Shown here: positions 29,929-39,291 of the stretch, one piece after another
Position numbering within the stretch: position 1 is the stretch's first letter
Layout: each line of letters starts with the position of its first letter
The notes under the pieces: generated by a model
Databases searched by the model: none
Told to the model about the DNA's origin: nothing
Seen by the model: only the letters and a program-made list of their open reading frames with translations
Translations under genes and position numbers: made by a program
Assembly: GCA_028285625.1 (NCBI GenBank)
Contig: JANQOX010000005.1
Coordinates: 789,773-853,772, forward strand
Source of the DNA: Myxococcota bacterium
GTDB lineage: Bacteria; Myxococcota_A; UBA9160; UBA6930
Direction of reading: 5' to 3'
DNA: 64,000 bases

Positions 29929-31311
29929 TTGACGACCGTCTTGGAGACCGACTACCTCGTCGTCGGAGCGGGCGCCATGGGGATGGCGTTCACCGACGTG
30001 CTGATGACCGAGAGCGATGCGACCGCCGTGCTCGTCGACCGCCACCATCAGCCCGGCGGGCACTGGAACGACGCGTACCCCTTCGTCCGCCTGCACCAGC
30101 CGTCCGCGTTCTACGGCGTGAACTCGCGCAAGCTCGGTAGTGACGCGATCGACGCGACCGGCTGGAACCAGGGGCTCCACGAACTCGCGACGAGTGGCGA
30201 GGTCTGCGCGTACTTCGACCAGGTCATGCAGCAGCAGTTCCTGGCGTCGGGACGCGTGCAGTACTTTCCGATGTGCGAGTACACCGGCGACCGCCGCTTC
30301 CGCTCGCGGATCGGCGACGAGGAGTACGAAGTCCGGTGCCGGAAGGTCGTGGATGCGACCTACATGAACGTGCGCGTGCCTCAGGTGACGCCGCCCGCGT
30401 ACCAGGTCGCGGAGGGCGAGACCTGCGTGCCGCTCAACGCGCTCCCGCAGGTAGGAGCCGATTTCGAGCGCTACGCCGTCATCGGCGCGGGCAAGACGGG
30501 GATGGATGCCTGCTTGTTCCTGCTGCGCAACGGTGTCGATCCGGACGCGGTCACCTGGGTGATGCCGCGCGACTCGTGGATCCTGGATCGCGCCCAGATC
30601 CAGCCGGGCAAGGGGGCCGACGACGTGCTCGCGCGCTCGTTCGGTCGCCAGCTCCAGGTGATCGCCGCGGCGGAGTCGATGGACGACATGTTCGAGCGGC
30701 TCGACGAGGAGGGGCTGCTGCTCCGCATCGACCGCTCGGTGAGGCCTCTGATGTACCGCTGCGCGACGGTGACCGGGCTCGAACTCGAACAGTTGCGCCG
30801 GATCCGCGACGTCGTTCGCATGGGCCGCGTGAAGCGCATCGAGGAGGGGCGCCTGGAACTGGAGCAGGGCTCGCGCGAAGTGCCGCCGGGTACGCTCTTC
30901 GTCGACTGTACGGCCGACGGCCTCGCCGAGCGGCCGGCGAAGCCGGTCTTCGACGGCGACCACCTCACGCTGCAGGCCGTGCGCGTCTGCCAGCAGGTCT
31001 TCAGTGCGGCCTTCATCTCGCACGTCGAGTTCTCCTACGACGACGAGGCGCACAAGAACGACCTGTGCACGCCGGTTCCGCACCCGAACACCCACCTCGA
31101 CTTCTTGCGGACGACGCTCCAGAACGGCGCGAACCAGGCGAAGTGGGCAGCGGATCCCGAACTGATGGACTGGCTGCACGCGTCTCGTCTCGACGGCTTC
31201 ACGCCGGCGCGCGCCGCCGACCCGACCGGCCCGGAGGCGGAGGCGATCCGCCAGGCCTCGGAGGCCGCGGCCGGCAAGGTGATGGCCTGGCTCGCGCAGG
31301 AGCAGGGCTGA
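29929..31311 (+). CDS. FAD/NAD(P)-binding oxidoreductase (flavin monooxygenase-like)
   Basis: TTG start preceded by AGGAGA; TDYLVVGAGAMGMAFTDVL...AVLVDRHHQPGGHWNDAYPFVRLHQPSAFYG; second Rossmann YAVIGAGKTGMDACLFLL. Confidence 0.88.
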   Translation: MTTVLETDYLVVGAGAMGMAFTDVLMTESDATAVLVDRHHQPGGHWNDAYPFVRLHQPSAFYGVNSRKLGSDAIDATGWNQGLHELATSGEVCAYFDQVMQQQFLASGRVQYFPMCEYTGDRRFRSRIGDEEYEVRCRKVVDATYMNVRVPQVTPPAYQVAEGETCVPLNALPQVGADFERYAVIGAGKTGMDACLFLLRNGVDPDAVTWVMPRDSWILDRAQIQPGKGADDVLARSFGRQLQVIAAAESMDDMFERLDEEGLLLRIDRSVRPLMYRCATVTGLELEQLRRIRDVVRMGRVKRIEEGRLELEQGSREVPPGTLFVDCTADGLAERPAKPVFDGDHLTLQAVRVCQQVFSAAFISHVEFSYDDEAHKNDLCTPVPHPNTHLDFLRTTLQNGANQAKWAADPELMDWLHASRLDGFTPARAADPTGPEAEAIRQASEAAAGKVMAWLAQEQG

Positions 31312-31371
31312 GCGGACGGGCCTCGGGGCCCGCAGGGATCGATCCGACCCTACGGGTGCCGCCACCGGTTG

Positions 31372-33243
31372 CTACTGCGGCGAGCAGGCGACCTTGCGGA
31401 ACACGCGGAACTGGAACTGCGGCTCGATGCCGCGGTGGTCGGCGACCGGTTCGAAGCGGGTCTCGTCTTCCAGCAACGCGATGGCATCCGCGCGTTCGCT
31501 GTTGTGGACGCGGTAGCCCGAGAAGACCAGCAGCGGGCGCCCCTGGGACACGGCGTCCTGGCAGAGGCGCTCGATGTCCTCGGTCGAGTCCGCGTAGTAG
31601 AGGGTAGGGTGATAGACGCGCATGACGCCTGCGCCGAAGCCGAGTCCGGCGACCAGGGCGTCTGGCTCGCGCCGAAGCGTCTGATCCACGTCGCGCAGCG
31701 GTGCGTAGGGCCGCGTCAGAAGCATGGCGAGTTGGGGTTCTGTGATCCCTAGCCAGGCGACCAGCGTCGCGGCCAAGGCGGCGCCTGCGGCCGTTCGTCC
31801 GCGCGCGCCCGGCCAGCGGCGCGCGAGAGCGCTCATCAGCCGCTCGAGGGCGACGGCCGCCAGGATCACCACCAGGGGCAGCATGAAGATCAGGAATCGC
31901 GGGTAGAAGTGGCGGCCGGTCAGGTGCGTGACCAGCAATGCGAGGACGGCGGCCGCGAGCCATCCGGACACGATGGCCCGCGACGTGGCGCCGTGCCGCG
32001 CGATGGCACGCAACCCGAAGAACAGCGCGAGGGGAATGGCCCCAAGCGTGAACGCCGCCACCCAGGTCGAGGTCGTGAGGCGCTGCGCGAGGTCTGGCAG
32101 GTCCGGCGCCTCGGCCGCGCTGCCGAAGAGCATGCCCGTGGTGAGGCCGGAGCCCAGGCGCGCCAGCTGTGGGAACACCTCTCCCGTGTACACCCCCCAC
32201 GTGCCGATCATGGTCAGGTTGGGGGCGAACACCAGGACGAAGCCCATGCCTGCGAGCACGTGGGCGACGACCAGTCGCGCCAGCAGCCGCGTGCGTTCGG
32301 CGCGGTCTCGCGACGATCGCAGCGCGAAGAGCGCTGCGCTCGCGCCCAGCCCCGCCGTCACGAAGGCCGCGTACGACCACGTCCAGAGCAGGAAGACCTG
32401 GCTCGCCGCGTAGAGCAGCAGGTCGCGCCAGCGCTCCCCGCGCAGGAATCGTGCGAGGGCCCAGACGCCGACTACGGTGAAGAGCATCACGAACCCGTAG
32501 CCGCGGCCCTCGGCGCCGTAGCGGATCGCCCATGGGTGGAGCGCGAATAGCCACGCGGCCAGCGGGCCAGCATGCGGGAATCCGAGTTCGGCGCACAGGA
32601 GGGCGATGCCGATGATCGAGAGCATCGCGGCAAGCAGGGCGGGGGTGCGAAACGCGACCTCGGAGAACCGGTGCGGTGGGCCGGGATTCAGCGCGCGCCA
32701 GGCCTCGGTCGTGGTCCAGGCCGCCACGCTGTAGAGCGCGTGATTGGTGGGCTTGCGGGCGTACCAGAGCGCGCGCACGAGGCTGCCTTCGTGGAAGTCC
32801 TCGGCATTCGCGGTCCCCTCGGCGCCGCGGTACCGGCCCACCACCACCTGGCGGATCGTCCAGGCCTCGTCCCACCACAGGCTCTTGGTCGCGAGCGGCA
32901 GGCGCATTCCGACGCCGGCGATGCCTGCAGACAACGTCGCGGCCACCAGCAGAGGCGAAAGGCCTCTCTTCACCAGGACACCGGCTGGTGCGGGGGTCGC
33001 CCACCAGCGCGCGCTCGCCGCCAGCAAGACGCAGAGCAGCAGGTTCGCGGCAGCAGCCCACCAGAGACCGATCCAGACGTTGGCGTGGAGCAGACGGCTG
33101 CCATCCGCGTCGAAGAAGCCCGGGCCTCCCTCGACCTCGGTGGGTGACGGCGCGATCAGCAGGAACGCCGCAAGCGCGAGCGCGGCGAACCCGAGTGCGG
33201 CGAGCGCGATCCGTCGCGGGTTCGTATGGCCCTCAGCGCTCAC
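31372..33243 (-). CDS. glycosyltransferase family 39-like integral membrane protein
   Basis: Multi-TM protein: LWWDEAWTIRQVVVGRY (ArnT/PMT-like D-E motif), HPWAIRYGAEGRGYGFVMLFTVVGVWAL. Confidence 0.8.
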   Translation of the reverse strand: MSAEGHTNPRRIALAALGFAALALAAFLLIAPSPTEVEGGPGFFDADGSRLLHANVWIGLWWAAAANLLLCVLLAASARWWATPAPAGVLVKRGLSPLLVAATLSAGIAGVGMRLPLATKSLWWDEAWTIRQVVVGRYRGAEGTANAEDFHEGSLVRALWYARKPTNHALYSVAAWTTTEAWRALNPGPPHRFSEVAFRTPALLAAMLSIIGIALLCAELGFPHAGPLAAWLFALHPWAIRYGAEGRGYGFVMLFTVVGVWALARFLRGERWRDLLLYAASQVFLLWTWSYAAFVTAGLGASAALFALRSSRDRAERTRLLARLVVAHVLAGMGFVLVFAPNLTMIGTWGVYTGEVFPQLARLGSGLTTGMLFGSAAEAPDLPDLAQRLTTSTWVAAFTLGAIPLALFFGLRAIARHGATSRAIVSGWLAAAVLALLVTHLTGRHFYPRFLIFMLPLVVILAAVALERLMSALARRWPGARGRTAAGAALAATLVAWLGITEPQLAMLLTRPYAPLRDVDQTLRREPDALVAGLGFGAGVMRVYHPTLYYADSTEDIERLCQDAVSQGRPLLVFSGYRVHNSERADAIALLEDETRFEPVADHRGIEPQFQFRVFRKVACSPQ

Positions 33244-33385
33244 GCGGCGACGATATCGGAAGCCATGCTGGGAGGCCGGCCGGTCCCCGGGCCCATGCAG
33301 CTGCCGGCATCGACCCGGGCCGTCGCTTCGGCTAACCCCTCGCCATCCGTTGCGAGGCTTCGAACGGCCGCCAAGAGGAGTTGGG

Positions 33386-33955
33386 ATGCTCAGATCGACC
33401 TTCGTCTTCGCCCTGGCACTCGGGCTCGTCGCGTGCGCCACGACCCGATCGAGCTACGTCGCGAGTTCGACCCAACGCGGCGGCTTCATCGACGCGAGCT
33501 TCGTGGCGGCGTCGGGAGAGTGGCGCTTCCTGTTCCCGGCCACGCAGGAGTGCCGCTCCATTCTCGCGCCCGAGGCTCCGATCACCTACTCGCCCGGTGG
33601 CATGTGGGGTCGATTCCGCAGCCCCGGCGATGTCGTCTGCGATCCCGCGGGAGTCGGCAACCTCCATCGCTGGCGACGCTCCCGCGTCGAGGGAGAGATG
33701 GCACCGTCGAGCGCCGCCCGCTGGGAGATCGAGTACCAGGACGACGAGGTGTTCCTGCTTCGGGGTCGCTTCGCGGTTGCGACTCGCGTCGGCTTCGCGG
33801 GCACCCACGACATCGTGGCGATGGTGGCCAACGACGACGTGTGCCGACCCGTCGCGGAGTCCGGCAATGCAACGCTCGTCTTCCGCCCGTCGGGCTCGCG
33901 TGCGTTCACGCTCGGCCGCTGCGAGGTCCTCGCGTTCGCGCGACCCGTCTCCTGA
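33386..33955 (+). CDS. putative lipoprotein
   Basis: MLRSTFVFALALGLVACATTRSS lipobox. Confidence 0.75.
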   Translation: MLRSTFVFALALGLVACATTRSSYVASSTQRGGFIDASFVAASGEWRFLFPATQECRSILAPEAPITYSPGGMWGRFRSPGDVVCDPAGVGNLHRWRRSRVEGEMAPSSAARWEIEYQDDEVFLLRGRFAVATRVGFAGTHDIVAMVANDDVCRPVAESGNATLVFRPSGSRAFTLGRCEVLAFARPVS

Positions 33956-34007
33956 CGGTCCCCGAGCTCCGCGAACGCAGCCTGCGCGCGCTCTGGTCGC
34001 TGCCTCG

Positions 34008-34616
34008 TCACGCCGCGAACGCCTCGGCGCAGGCGGGTCGGGCAAGCAGCCTTTCGGTGTAGGCCTTCAGGTTCGGCATCTCGTCGGTCACCAGGCCGAG
34101 GCGGTTGGCCATGATGCAGGAGTGGCCGAGCATGCAGTCCGCGGCAGAGAACTCGCCGGCGAGGTACTCCTTGCCTTCGAGGGCCTCCTCCACGGGCCCC
34201 AGCGCCTTCGCGAGGAGCCGCTTGGCCTGCTCGAGGGCCGTCGGGTCGCGCCGGTCCGGCGGCAGCAGGATCGTATGGACGACGATCGTGTTGATCGGAG
34301 GCATCACCATGCCCTCGCAGTAGTGGAACCACTGCAGATAGGCCGGGAAGTCCGGGCTGTCGGTGGCGGGCTTGAGCCGGCCCGGGGCGTGTCGCGCGAG
34401 GATGTACTCGACGATGGCGCCGGACTCGAAGATCCGCACGTCGCCGTCGTCGAGCACCGGCACCCGGCCGAGCGGGTGGCGCGCGCGGTGTGCGTCGGAC
34501 TTCAGGTCCTTGGGGTGGAAGTCCATGCGGTTCAGCTCGAAGGGAAGGTCGAGCTCCTTGAGCAGCCAGTAGATGCGGCTGGCCCGCGAGTTGGGTGCGA
34601 AGTGAAGGGTCAGCAT
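34008..34616 (-). CDS. glutathione S-transferase family protein
   Basis: MLTLHFAPNSRASRIYWLLKELDLPFELNRMDF...RVPVLDDGDVRIFESGAIVEYILARHAP. Confidence 0.93.
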   Translation of the reverse strand: MLTLHFAPNSRASRIYWLLKELDLPFELNRMDFHPKDLKSDAHRARHPLGRVPVLDDGDVRIFESGAIVEYILARHAPGRLKPATDSPDFPAYLQWFHYCEGMVMPPINTIVVHTILLPPDRRDPTALEQAKRLLAKALGPVEEALEGKEYLAGEFSAADCMLGHSCIMANRLGLVTDEMPNLKAYTERLLARPACAEAFAA

Positions 34617-34695
34617 GGGTCGGACTCCTGTTGGGTGCTCTGGGCCCAGAACGGCCGGTCGATGGGAAGGTTCGCGTCCTCGCGGGGCGACGCGT

Positions 34696-35214
34696 TCAAC
34701 TGCGAGGGGCCAGCTCGTAGAGCCAGAGGTAGCCCGAGGACACCGCCTCCGGCGGAATCTCCGAGCCGCCCACATACTTGCGGCTGAGTTCCGCGAGGAG
34801 CGGTGCGACCACGGGTCCCCCTTCGACACGGACGAGCTCGCGTTCGTAGAGCGCGTCACCGATCCGGAGGAGGATGCGCGGGTCCTTCTCGGCCTCGTGG
34901 GGCCACTGCTTCCAGATCTTGCCCCACCAGGTCGTCATGTAGCCCGACGGGATGTAGGCCTTGCCCTCGTGTTCGAGGATCCATGTGGTCCGCGAGCGCG
35001 CCGGGTCGAGCAGCTGGAACTCGACCTCCTGCAGGTCGTGGACGAAGGACCAATCGGGCTCCGGTCCACTGACGAGTTCACCCGTCCGGAAGGGCCCACC
35101 CGCCACGATGGCCAGCGGCCCGTCCGCGAAACGTGCGCCCAGGAGCAGTCCTGCGATGAGCAGGACGAGCAGGGCGGCGAGGCCGCCGCCGACGCGCAGT
35201 GCCTTCTTCAACAT
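34696..35214 (-). CDS. hypothetical membrane-anchored protein
   Basis: 172 aa; N-terminal TM LKKALRVGGGLAALLVLLIAGLLLGARFA; starts 10 bp after the redoxin gene stop. Confidence 0.72.
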   Translation of the reverse strand: MLKKALRVGGGLAALLVLLIAGLLLGARFADGPLAIVAGGPFRTGELVSGPEPDWSFVHDLQEVEFQLLDPARSRTTWILEHEGKAYIPSGYMTTWWGKIWKQWPHEAEKDPRILLRIGDALYERELVRVEGGPVVAPLLAELSRKYVGGSEIPPEAVSSGYLWLYELAPRS

Positions 35215-35224
35215 CGACGACTCC

Positions 35225-35983
35225 TCAGTCGAGGTGCTCCTCGAGTGCCGCAAGCACGACCTGGGGATCCGTGCGCCGCTGATAGTTGTCGGAGACGTCC
35301 ATCCACAGCACGGTGCCGTCGGCGCCCACGAGCAAGGAGGTCGGCACCGGCAGCGCCTCGATCTCGTCCCTGGGGTTGCCCGAGTGAGCGCCCTGATTGC
35401 GCAGCCCGAACGCGTCGGTCACCGCGAGCGTACGGTCCGAGAGCATGATCGCCTGCAGTCCGTGGACGCGTCGGCCCTCTCGGATTTCCTCGGGACGGTC
35501 GGTGCTGACCGTGAGCACCTGCACGCCCCGTTCGTCGAACTCGGCCCGGAGTTCTTCCCATCGCCGCAACTCGGCGACACAGTAGGGTCACCAGTGGGCT
35601 CGGAAGAACTTGATGAGGACGGGTTTGCCGAGCAGGACCGCCGAGTCGAAGATCTCTCCTCGCTCGTCCGGTGCGCTGAAGGCTGGAACCTTGTCGCCCA
35701 CCTGAATCGCGTTCGGCGGCAGGATCTGCTCGCTGATGCTGACGGTGAAGGGCAGGAACAGGCCCACGGCGATGCCCGGGAGCGCCGCGATGCGGCCGAT
35801 CCACCCCGCCTTCACCAGTGCTGCCATGCCGAGAGCTGCGGCGCCGAGCCAGACGCCCACGAAGAGCGTCCGGTTCTCGGGGAGGTCCACGGCCCGGGCC
35901 TGGCTGAACCACAGCATGGCGCAGCCGATGGCGATGACGGGCGCGGCCACACCGATCCCGTTCCATAGCTTCTTGGAGTTCAT
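35225..35983 (-). CDS. candidate selenoprotein: membrane-anchored AhpC/TSA-type redoxin with in-frame UGA (Sec132) in an HW-U-PYC motif
   Basis: Continuous reading frame through TGA at 35588..35590: MNSKKLWNGIGVAAPVIAIGCAMLWFSQ...AFSAPDERGEIFDSAVLLGKPVLIKFFRAHW-U-PYCVAELRRWEELRAEFDERGVQVLTVSTDRPEEI...LPVPTSLLVGADGTVLWMDVSDN...EEHLD. Both halves carry redoxin-fold sequence in the same frame; the ORF track splits them into the tail of 35588..37228 and 35225..35569. Confidence 0.85.
35559..35579 (-). promoter_or_regulatory. candidate bacterial SECIS (bSECIS) hairpin
   Basis: Coding strand UGUCGCCG-AGUUG-CGGCGAUG: 8 pairs (6 Watson-Crick, 2 wobble), 5-nt loop with G at position 2, loop begins 16 nt after the UGA. 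Confidence 0.65.
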
Positions 35984-36036
35984 GTCGCGTCTTCCTTCAA
36001 TCGGTGCTTCCGGAGCATAGGTCCGGTCGCGGGCGT

Positions 36037-38406
36037 TCAGACACCCCGGCTGCGGCCCGCTTCGCGAAGTACCTCGAGCGTCGCGTCGAGGGTGAGCAGC
36101 TCGGGGAGGAGCTCCGGCGCCCTGTCGGGGTCGGCGGGGTAGACGACGTACATCGGGACGCCCGCGCGGCCCCACTCTGCGAGCTCGAGGGTGATCGCGT
36201 CGTCCCGTGTCGTCCAGTCGGCCTTGAACGACGCATAGCCCCACTTCTCGAGCTCGTCGCGCACGGCGCCCTGCGAGAGCACCACGGCTTCGTTCACCTT
36301 GCAGGTGATGCACCAGTCGGCCGTGAACTCGACGAAGACGGGGCGACCGGCGGCTCGCTCGCGAGCCACCGCAGTGGGATCGAAGGCCTTCCACGGGATG
36401 CCGTCGGGCGAAGTGGCGAGGACCCCGGGCGTGTCGCCGCCGGGCGGGGGATCGGAGGGCGCAACCGCGAGGGCGCCGACGACGAAGGCGAGGGTCACGG
36501 CGGTCAGCCCTCGTGCGAGCCCGGTGCGCGCCGTCGCCTGGGCGAGTCCGAGGGCCCAAACGAGGAGCGCGACGACGAGGAGGTACGCGATGAGCAGCGA
36601 CTGCGCGTCGACGCCAAGTGCGCGCCCTGCGACCCACGCCAGCCAGACCACGGTCGCCAGCAGCGCAAAGGCGAGAGCCTGTCGAACGCGCAGCATCCAG
36701 GGGCCGGGGCGCGGGACGAACCGCGCCCAGCCGGGGACGAGGGCCACGAGCACGAAGGGAGCAGCGAGCCCGACGCCGATGGCGGTGAACACGCCGAAGA
36801 TCACCAGGCCAGAGCTCGCAAAGGCGAACCCGACGGCCGTCCCGAGGAAGGGTGCCGTGCACGGCGTCGCCAGCGCGACGGCGAGCGTGCCCTCGAAGAA
36901 GCTGCGCGACGGGTGGGAGGGGCCGGCCGAGTGTCCGAGGTCGGGACCCGAGGGTTGGAGCGTGATCTCGAACGCACCGAAGAGGTTCAGCGCGAACACG
37001 ACCAGGATCGTGCAGATCGCAGCCAGGAAGATCGGGTCCTGAAGCTGGAATCCCCAGCCGACCGCGGAGCCCGCGGCGCGCAGTGCGACGACGACGGCGG
37101 CGAGCGCCCACATCGAAGCCACCACGCCCGCGAGATAGGCCAGGCCGTGCCGTACGACCTGCTCGCGCTCGGCCTGGGCGAGGTCGGTGATCGCGAAGAT
37201 CTTGATCGCGAGGACCGGAAGCACGCATGGCATGAGGTTGAGGATCAGCCCTCCGAGGAGCGCGAGCATCAGGGCGAGGGCGAGCGTGGGGGTGGCCGGC
37301 CTCGCGCCCGACGAACCCGCACGCTCCTCGTCGTCGGGGGCCGAGGGGAGGGCGGCGATCACTTCGAAGGCGGCCGAAGAACCGCCCTTCGGATCCACGG
37401 CGATCGGCACGTCCACTACGAGGTGCGCCGGGCCGTCGGCTCGCGCGAGCGGAACCACACCGCGCAGGCGCTGCCCTGCGAGTTGCGACTCGTTCTCGAA
37501 GGCATGCGCGCTCAGGACGAGGGAGAAGCCGCGCCCCGAGTCGGTTGCAGCGGTCGGTGCATGCGAGAGGCCGAGTGCGGAGAGGCGCAGGTCGGACCGC
37601 TCCGGGATGAAGGCGTCACTCGCATCGGTGGCGTCGAGCGTCCAAGGACGGCAGTCCCGACCTCGCTCGTGGCACGAAGTGATCTCCAGAACGAGCGCGA
37701 AGTCGTCCCCCGCCGAGGCCGCATCCCGAGAGGCGCGCGCTACGACGGATGCTCCGAGCGCCTCGGGCGTTCGAGGAAGACGCGAAGCGGCCAGCTCGAA
37801 CCGATCGCGAATCGGAGGCGCCGCGGGAGCGTGCGTCTCTCCCACCGGGATCGAGCTGGCGAGCTGGATGCGCCCGGGGATGCACTCGATCAGACAGGCG
37901 ACGAAGTCGACGTCCACCTCGAGGCTCCATGAACCCGTCGCGGCCTTCGCGACGACGGCCTGCTGGGCCAGCAAGACGTCGCCCTCGTACCCGAAGGTCG
38001 TCAACAGCCCTTCGGCCTCACGGAACACTCGAGGAGCCGGCCACCGAATGGGGCCGATCTCGCTCCCGGGCGCGCGCCACGTCAGCTCGGTGGCCGCACC
38101 GGAGTCGCCGGGATGCTTCCAGTACACGTGCCAGCCCGGCTCGAGTTCCAGCAGCACGCCGATCCGAACGGAGTCGCCCGGGGCAACCCGGGCCGCGTCG
38201 ACCAACAGTTCGGCACGGACCCGTGCGTCGCTCCCGCCGAGCGCGGTCTCGCCACGCGGGCCAGGTGCCGCGAGTGCCGAGGGAGCGCTCAGGACGAGCA
38301 GCCCGAGCATGGCCATGCCGATCATGGCTCCCCGCCGCGTCGAGCGGCGCCGTCGGCGGTAGACGGGTGCCGATCCAGGCGATGTGGCGGCGGTTTCATG
38401 GGGCAT
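36037..38406 (-). CDS. dsbD: thiol:disulfide interchange protein DsbD/ScsB-like
   Basis: LMLALLGGLILNLMPCVLPVLAIKIF, ALATPCTAPFLGTAVGFAF (TM Cys pair) and C-terminal thioredoxin motif VFVEFTADWCITCKVNE. Confidence 0.95.
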   Translation of the reverse strand: MPHETAATSPGSAPVYRRRRRSTRRGAMIGMAMLGLLVLSAPSALAAPGPRGETALGGSDARVRAELLVDAARVAPGDSVRIGVLLELEPGWHVYWKHPGDSGAATELTWRAPGSEIGPIRWPAPRVFREAEGLLTTFGYEGDVLLAQQAVVAKAATGSWSLEVDVDFVACLIECIPGRIQLASSIPVGETHAPAAPPIRDRFELAASRLPRTPEALGASVVARASRDAASAGDDFALVLEITSCHERGRDCRPWTLDATDASDAFIPERSDLRLSALGLSHAPTAATDSGRGFSLVLSAHAFENESQLAGQRLRGVVPLARADGPAHLVVDVPIAVDPKGGSSAAFEVIAALPSAPDDEERAGSSGARPATPTLALALMLALLGGLILNLMPCVLPVLAIKIFAITDLAQAEREQVVRHGLAYLAGVVASMWALAAVVVALRAAGSAVGWGFQLQDPIFLAAICTILVVFALNLFGAFEITLQPSGPDLGHSAGPSHPSRSFFEGTLAVALATPCTAPFLGTAVGFAFASSGLVIFGVFTAIGVGLAAPFVLVALVPGWARFVPRPGPWMLRVRQALAFALLATVVWLAWVAGRALGVDAQSLLIAYLLVVALLVWALGLAQATARTGLARGLTAVTLAFVVGALAVAPSDPPPGGDTPGVLATSPDGIPWKAFDPTAVARERAAGRPVFVEFTADWCITCKVNEAVVLSQGAVRDELEKWGYASFKADWTTRDDAITLELAEWGRAGVPMYVVYPADPDRAPELLPELLTLDATLEVLREAGRSRGV

Positions 38407-38501
38407 GCGTGCTGGCCTTGCTGGCGCGCGGGTCGAGACGCGTGTCCGGTGCCATGAGATCGGAAGGGGCGTCCGCGGATCCGATCCGGTTGACTCTACC
38501 G

Positions 38502-38544
38502 AATGAGAGTGCGAGTCTCATCCCGAATGAGACGCATGGTCTCA
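38502..38544. promoter_or_regulatory. two tandem palindromic operator-like sites (TGAGA...TCTCA and TGAGAC-N5-GTCTCA)
   Basis: AATGAGAgtgcgagTCTCATcccgAATGAGACgcatgGTCTCA in the divergent dsbD / tetR-type intergenic region. Confidence 0.7.
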
Positions 38545-38562
38545 GAACGGACCGGGTGATCC

Positions 38563-39213
38563 ATGGAGGGCATCGCCGATCCCCGTCGGGAGGCTTCGAG
38601 CATGGCCGAGGCGGGAGCGCCCGCGCCCCAAGGCTTCCAGGGCAGTCCGGCGGCCGCGCGCAGGCGGGTTCGTGCATTGGACGCCTTCATCGACCTCGTC
38701 CTCGAGGGCCACCTGCCGCCCACGGTCGAGCAGGTGGCCGAGCGTGCGGGCATCTCCAAGGCCACCTTCTTTCGCTACTTCGAGAGCCTGAAGGCGATGC
38801 GGTACGACGCAGGCGCGCGCATGCTCGAGCGCTTTCCCCTCCTCCATGTGGAGAACCCCGGCCAAGGGCCCCTGCGCGAACGCATCGAGCGCTTCGTTTC
38901 GCTTCGCGTCGAACTCTGGGAGAAGGTGCACCTTCTCGCACAGCTGCAGAGGAGCCGGGTGCTGCAGGATCCCTACGCCGCTCGCATGGTCGATCGCGTG
39001 CGTGAGACAATGGTGGATCAGGTCCGCGACCACTTCGCGCCAGAGCTGCGAGAGCGTTCCGCCGCCCAACGCGACGATGTGGCGCTGCTGATCGCGATGA
39101 CCACGTCCGTCGAGTCGTGGGAGCAGTTCCGCAAGACCCATGGGCGTAGCCCGCTGCAGACACGACGCGCGTGGATGCAGGTGATCGAAGCGCTGCTGGG
39201 TACGTCGACGTGA
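38563..39213 (+). CDS. TetR family transcriptional regulator
   Basis: RRVRALDAFIDLVLEGHLPPTVEQVAERAGISKATFFRYFESLKAMRY. Confidence 0.92.
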   Translation: MEGIADPRREASSMAEAGAPAPQGFQGSPAAARRRVRALDAFIDLVLEGHLPPTVEQVAERAGISKATFFRYFESLKAMRYDAGARMLERFPLLHVENPGQGPLRERIERFVSLRVELWEKVHLLAQLQRSRVLQDPYAARMVDRVRETMVDQVRDHFAPELRERSAAQRDDVALLIAMTTSVESWEQFRKTHGRSPLQTRRAWMQVIEALLGTST

Positions 39214-39291
39214 TCGAGGTACCCCAGCCAGGGGACTCCCAGACGATCGAGCAGGAAACCCTGAACAGCTAGGCGGATCGAGGTACGCATC

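Noticed and set aside
35588-37228. 546-aa minus ORF spanning the dsbD region
   Set aside because: Its N-terminal part is an out-of-frame shadow of dsbD; only the tail from Met at 35983 is real and belongs to the UGA-containing redoxin.
39211-39287. 11-bp direct repeat GATCGAGGTAC flanking the TetR/DsbA-like intergenic region
   Set aside because: Too short and GC-rich to be distinguished from chance; no symmetry or other supporting signal.
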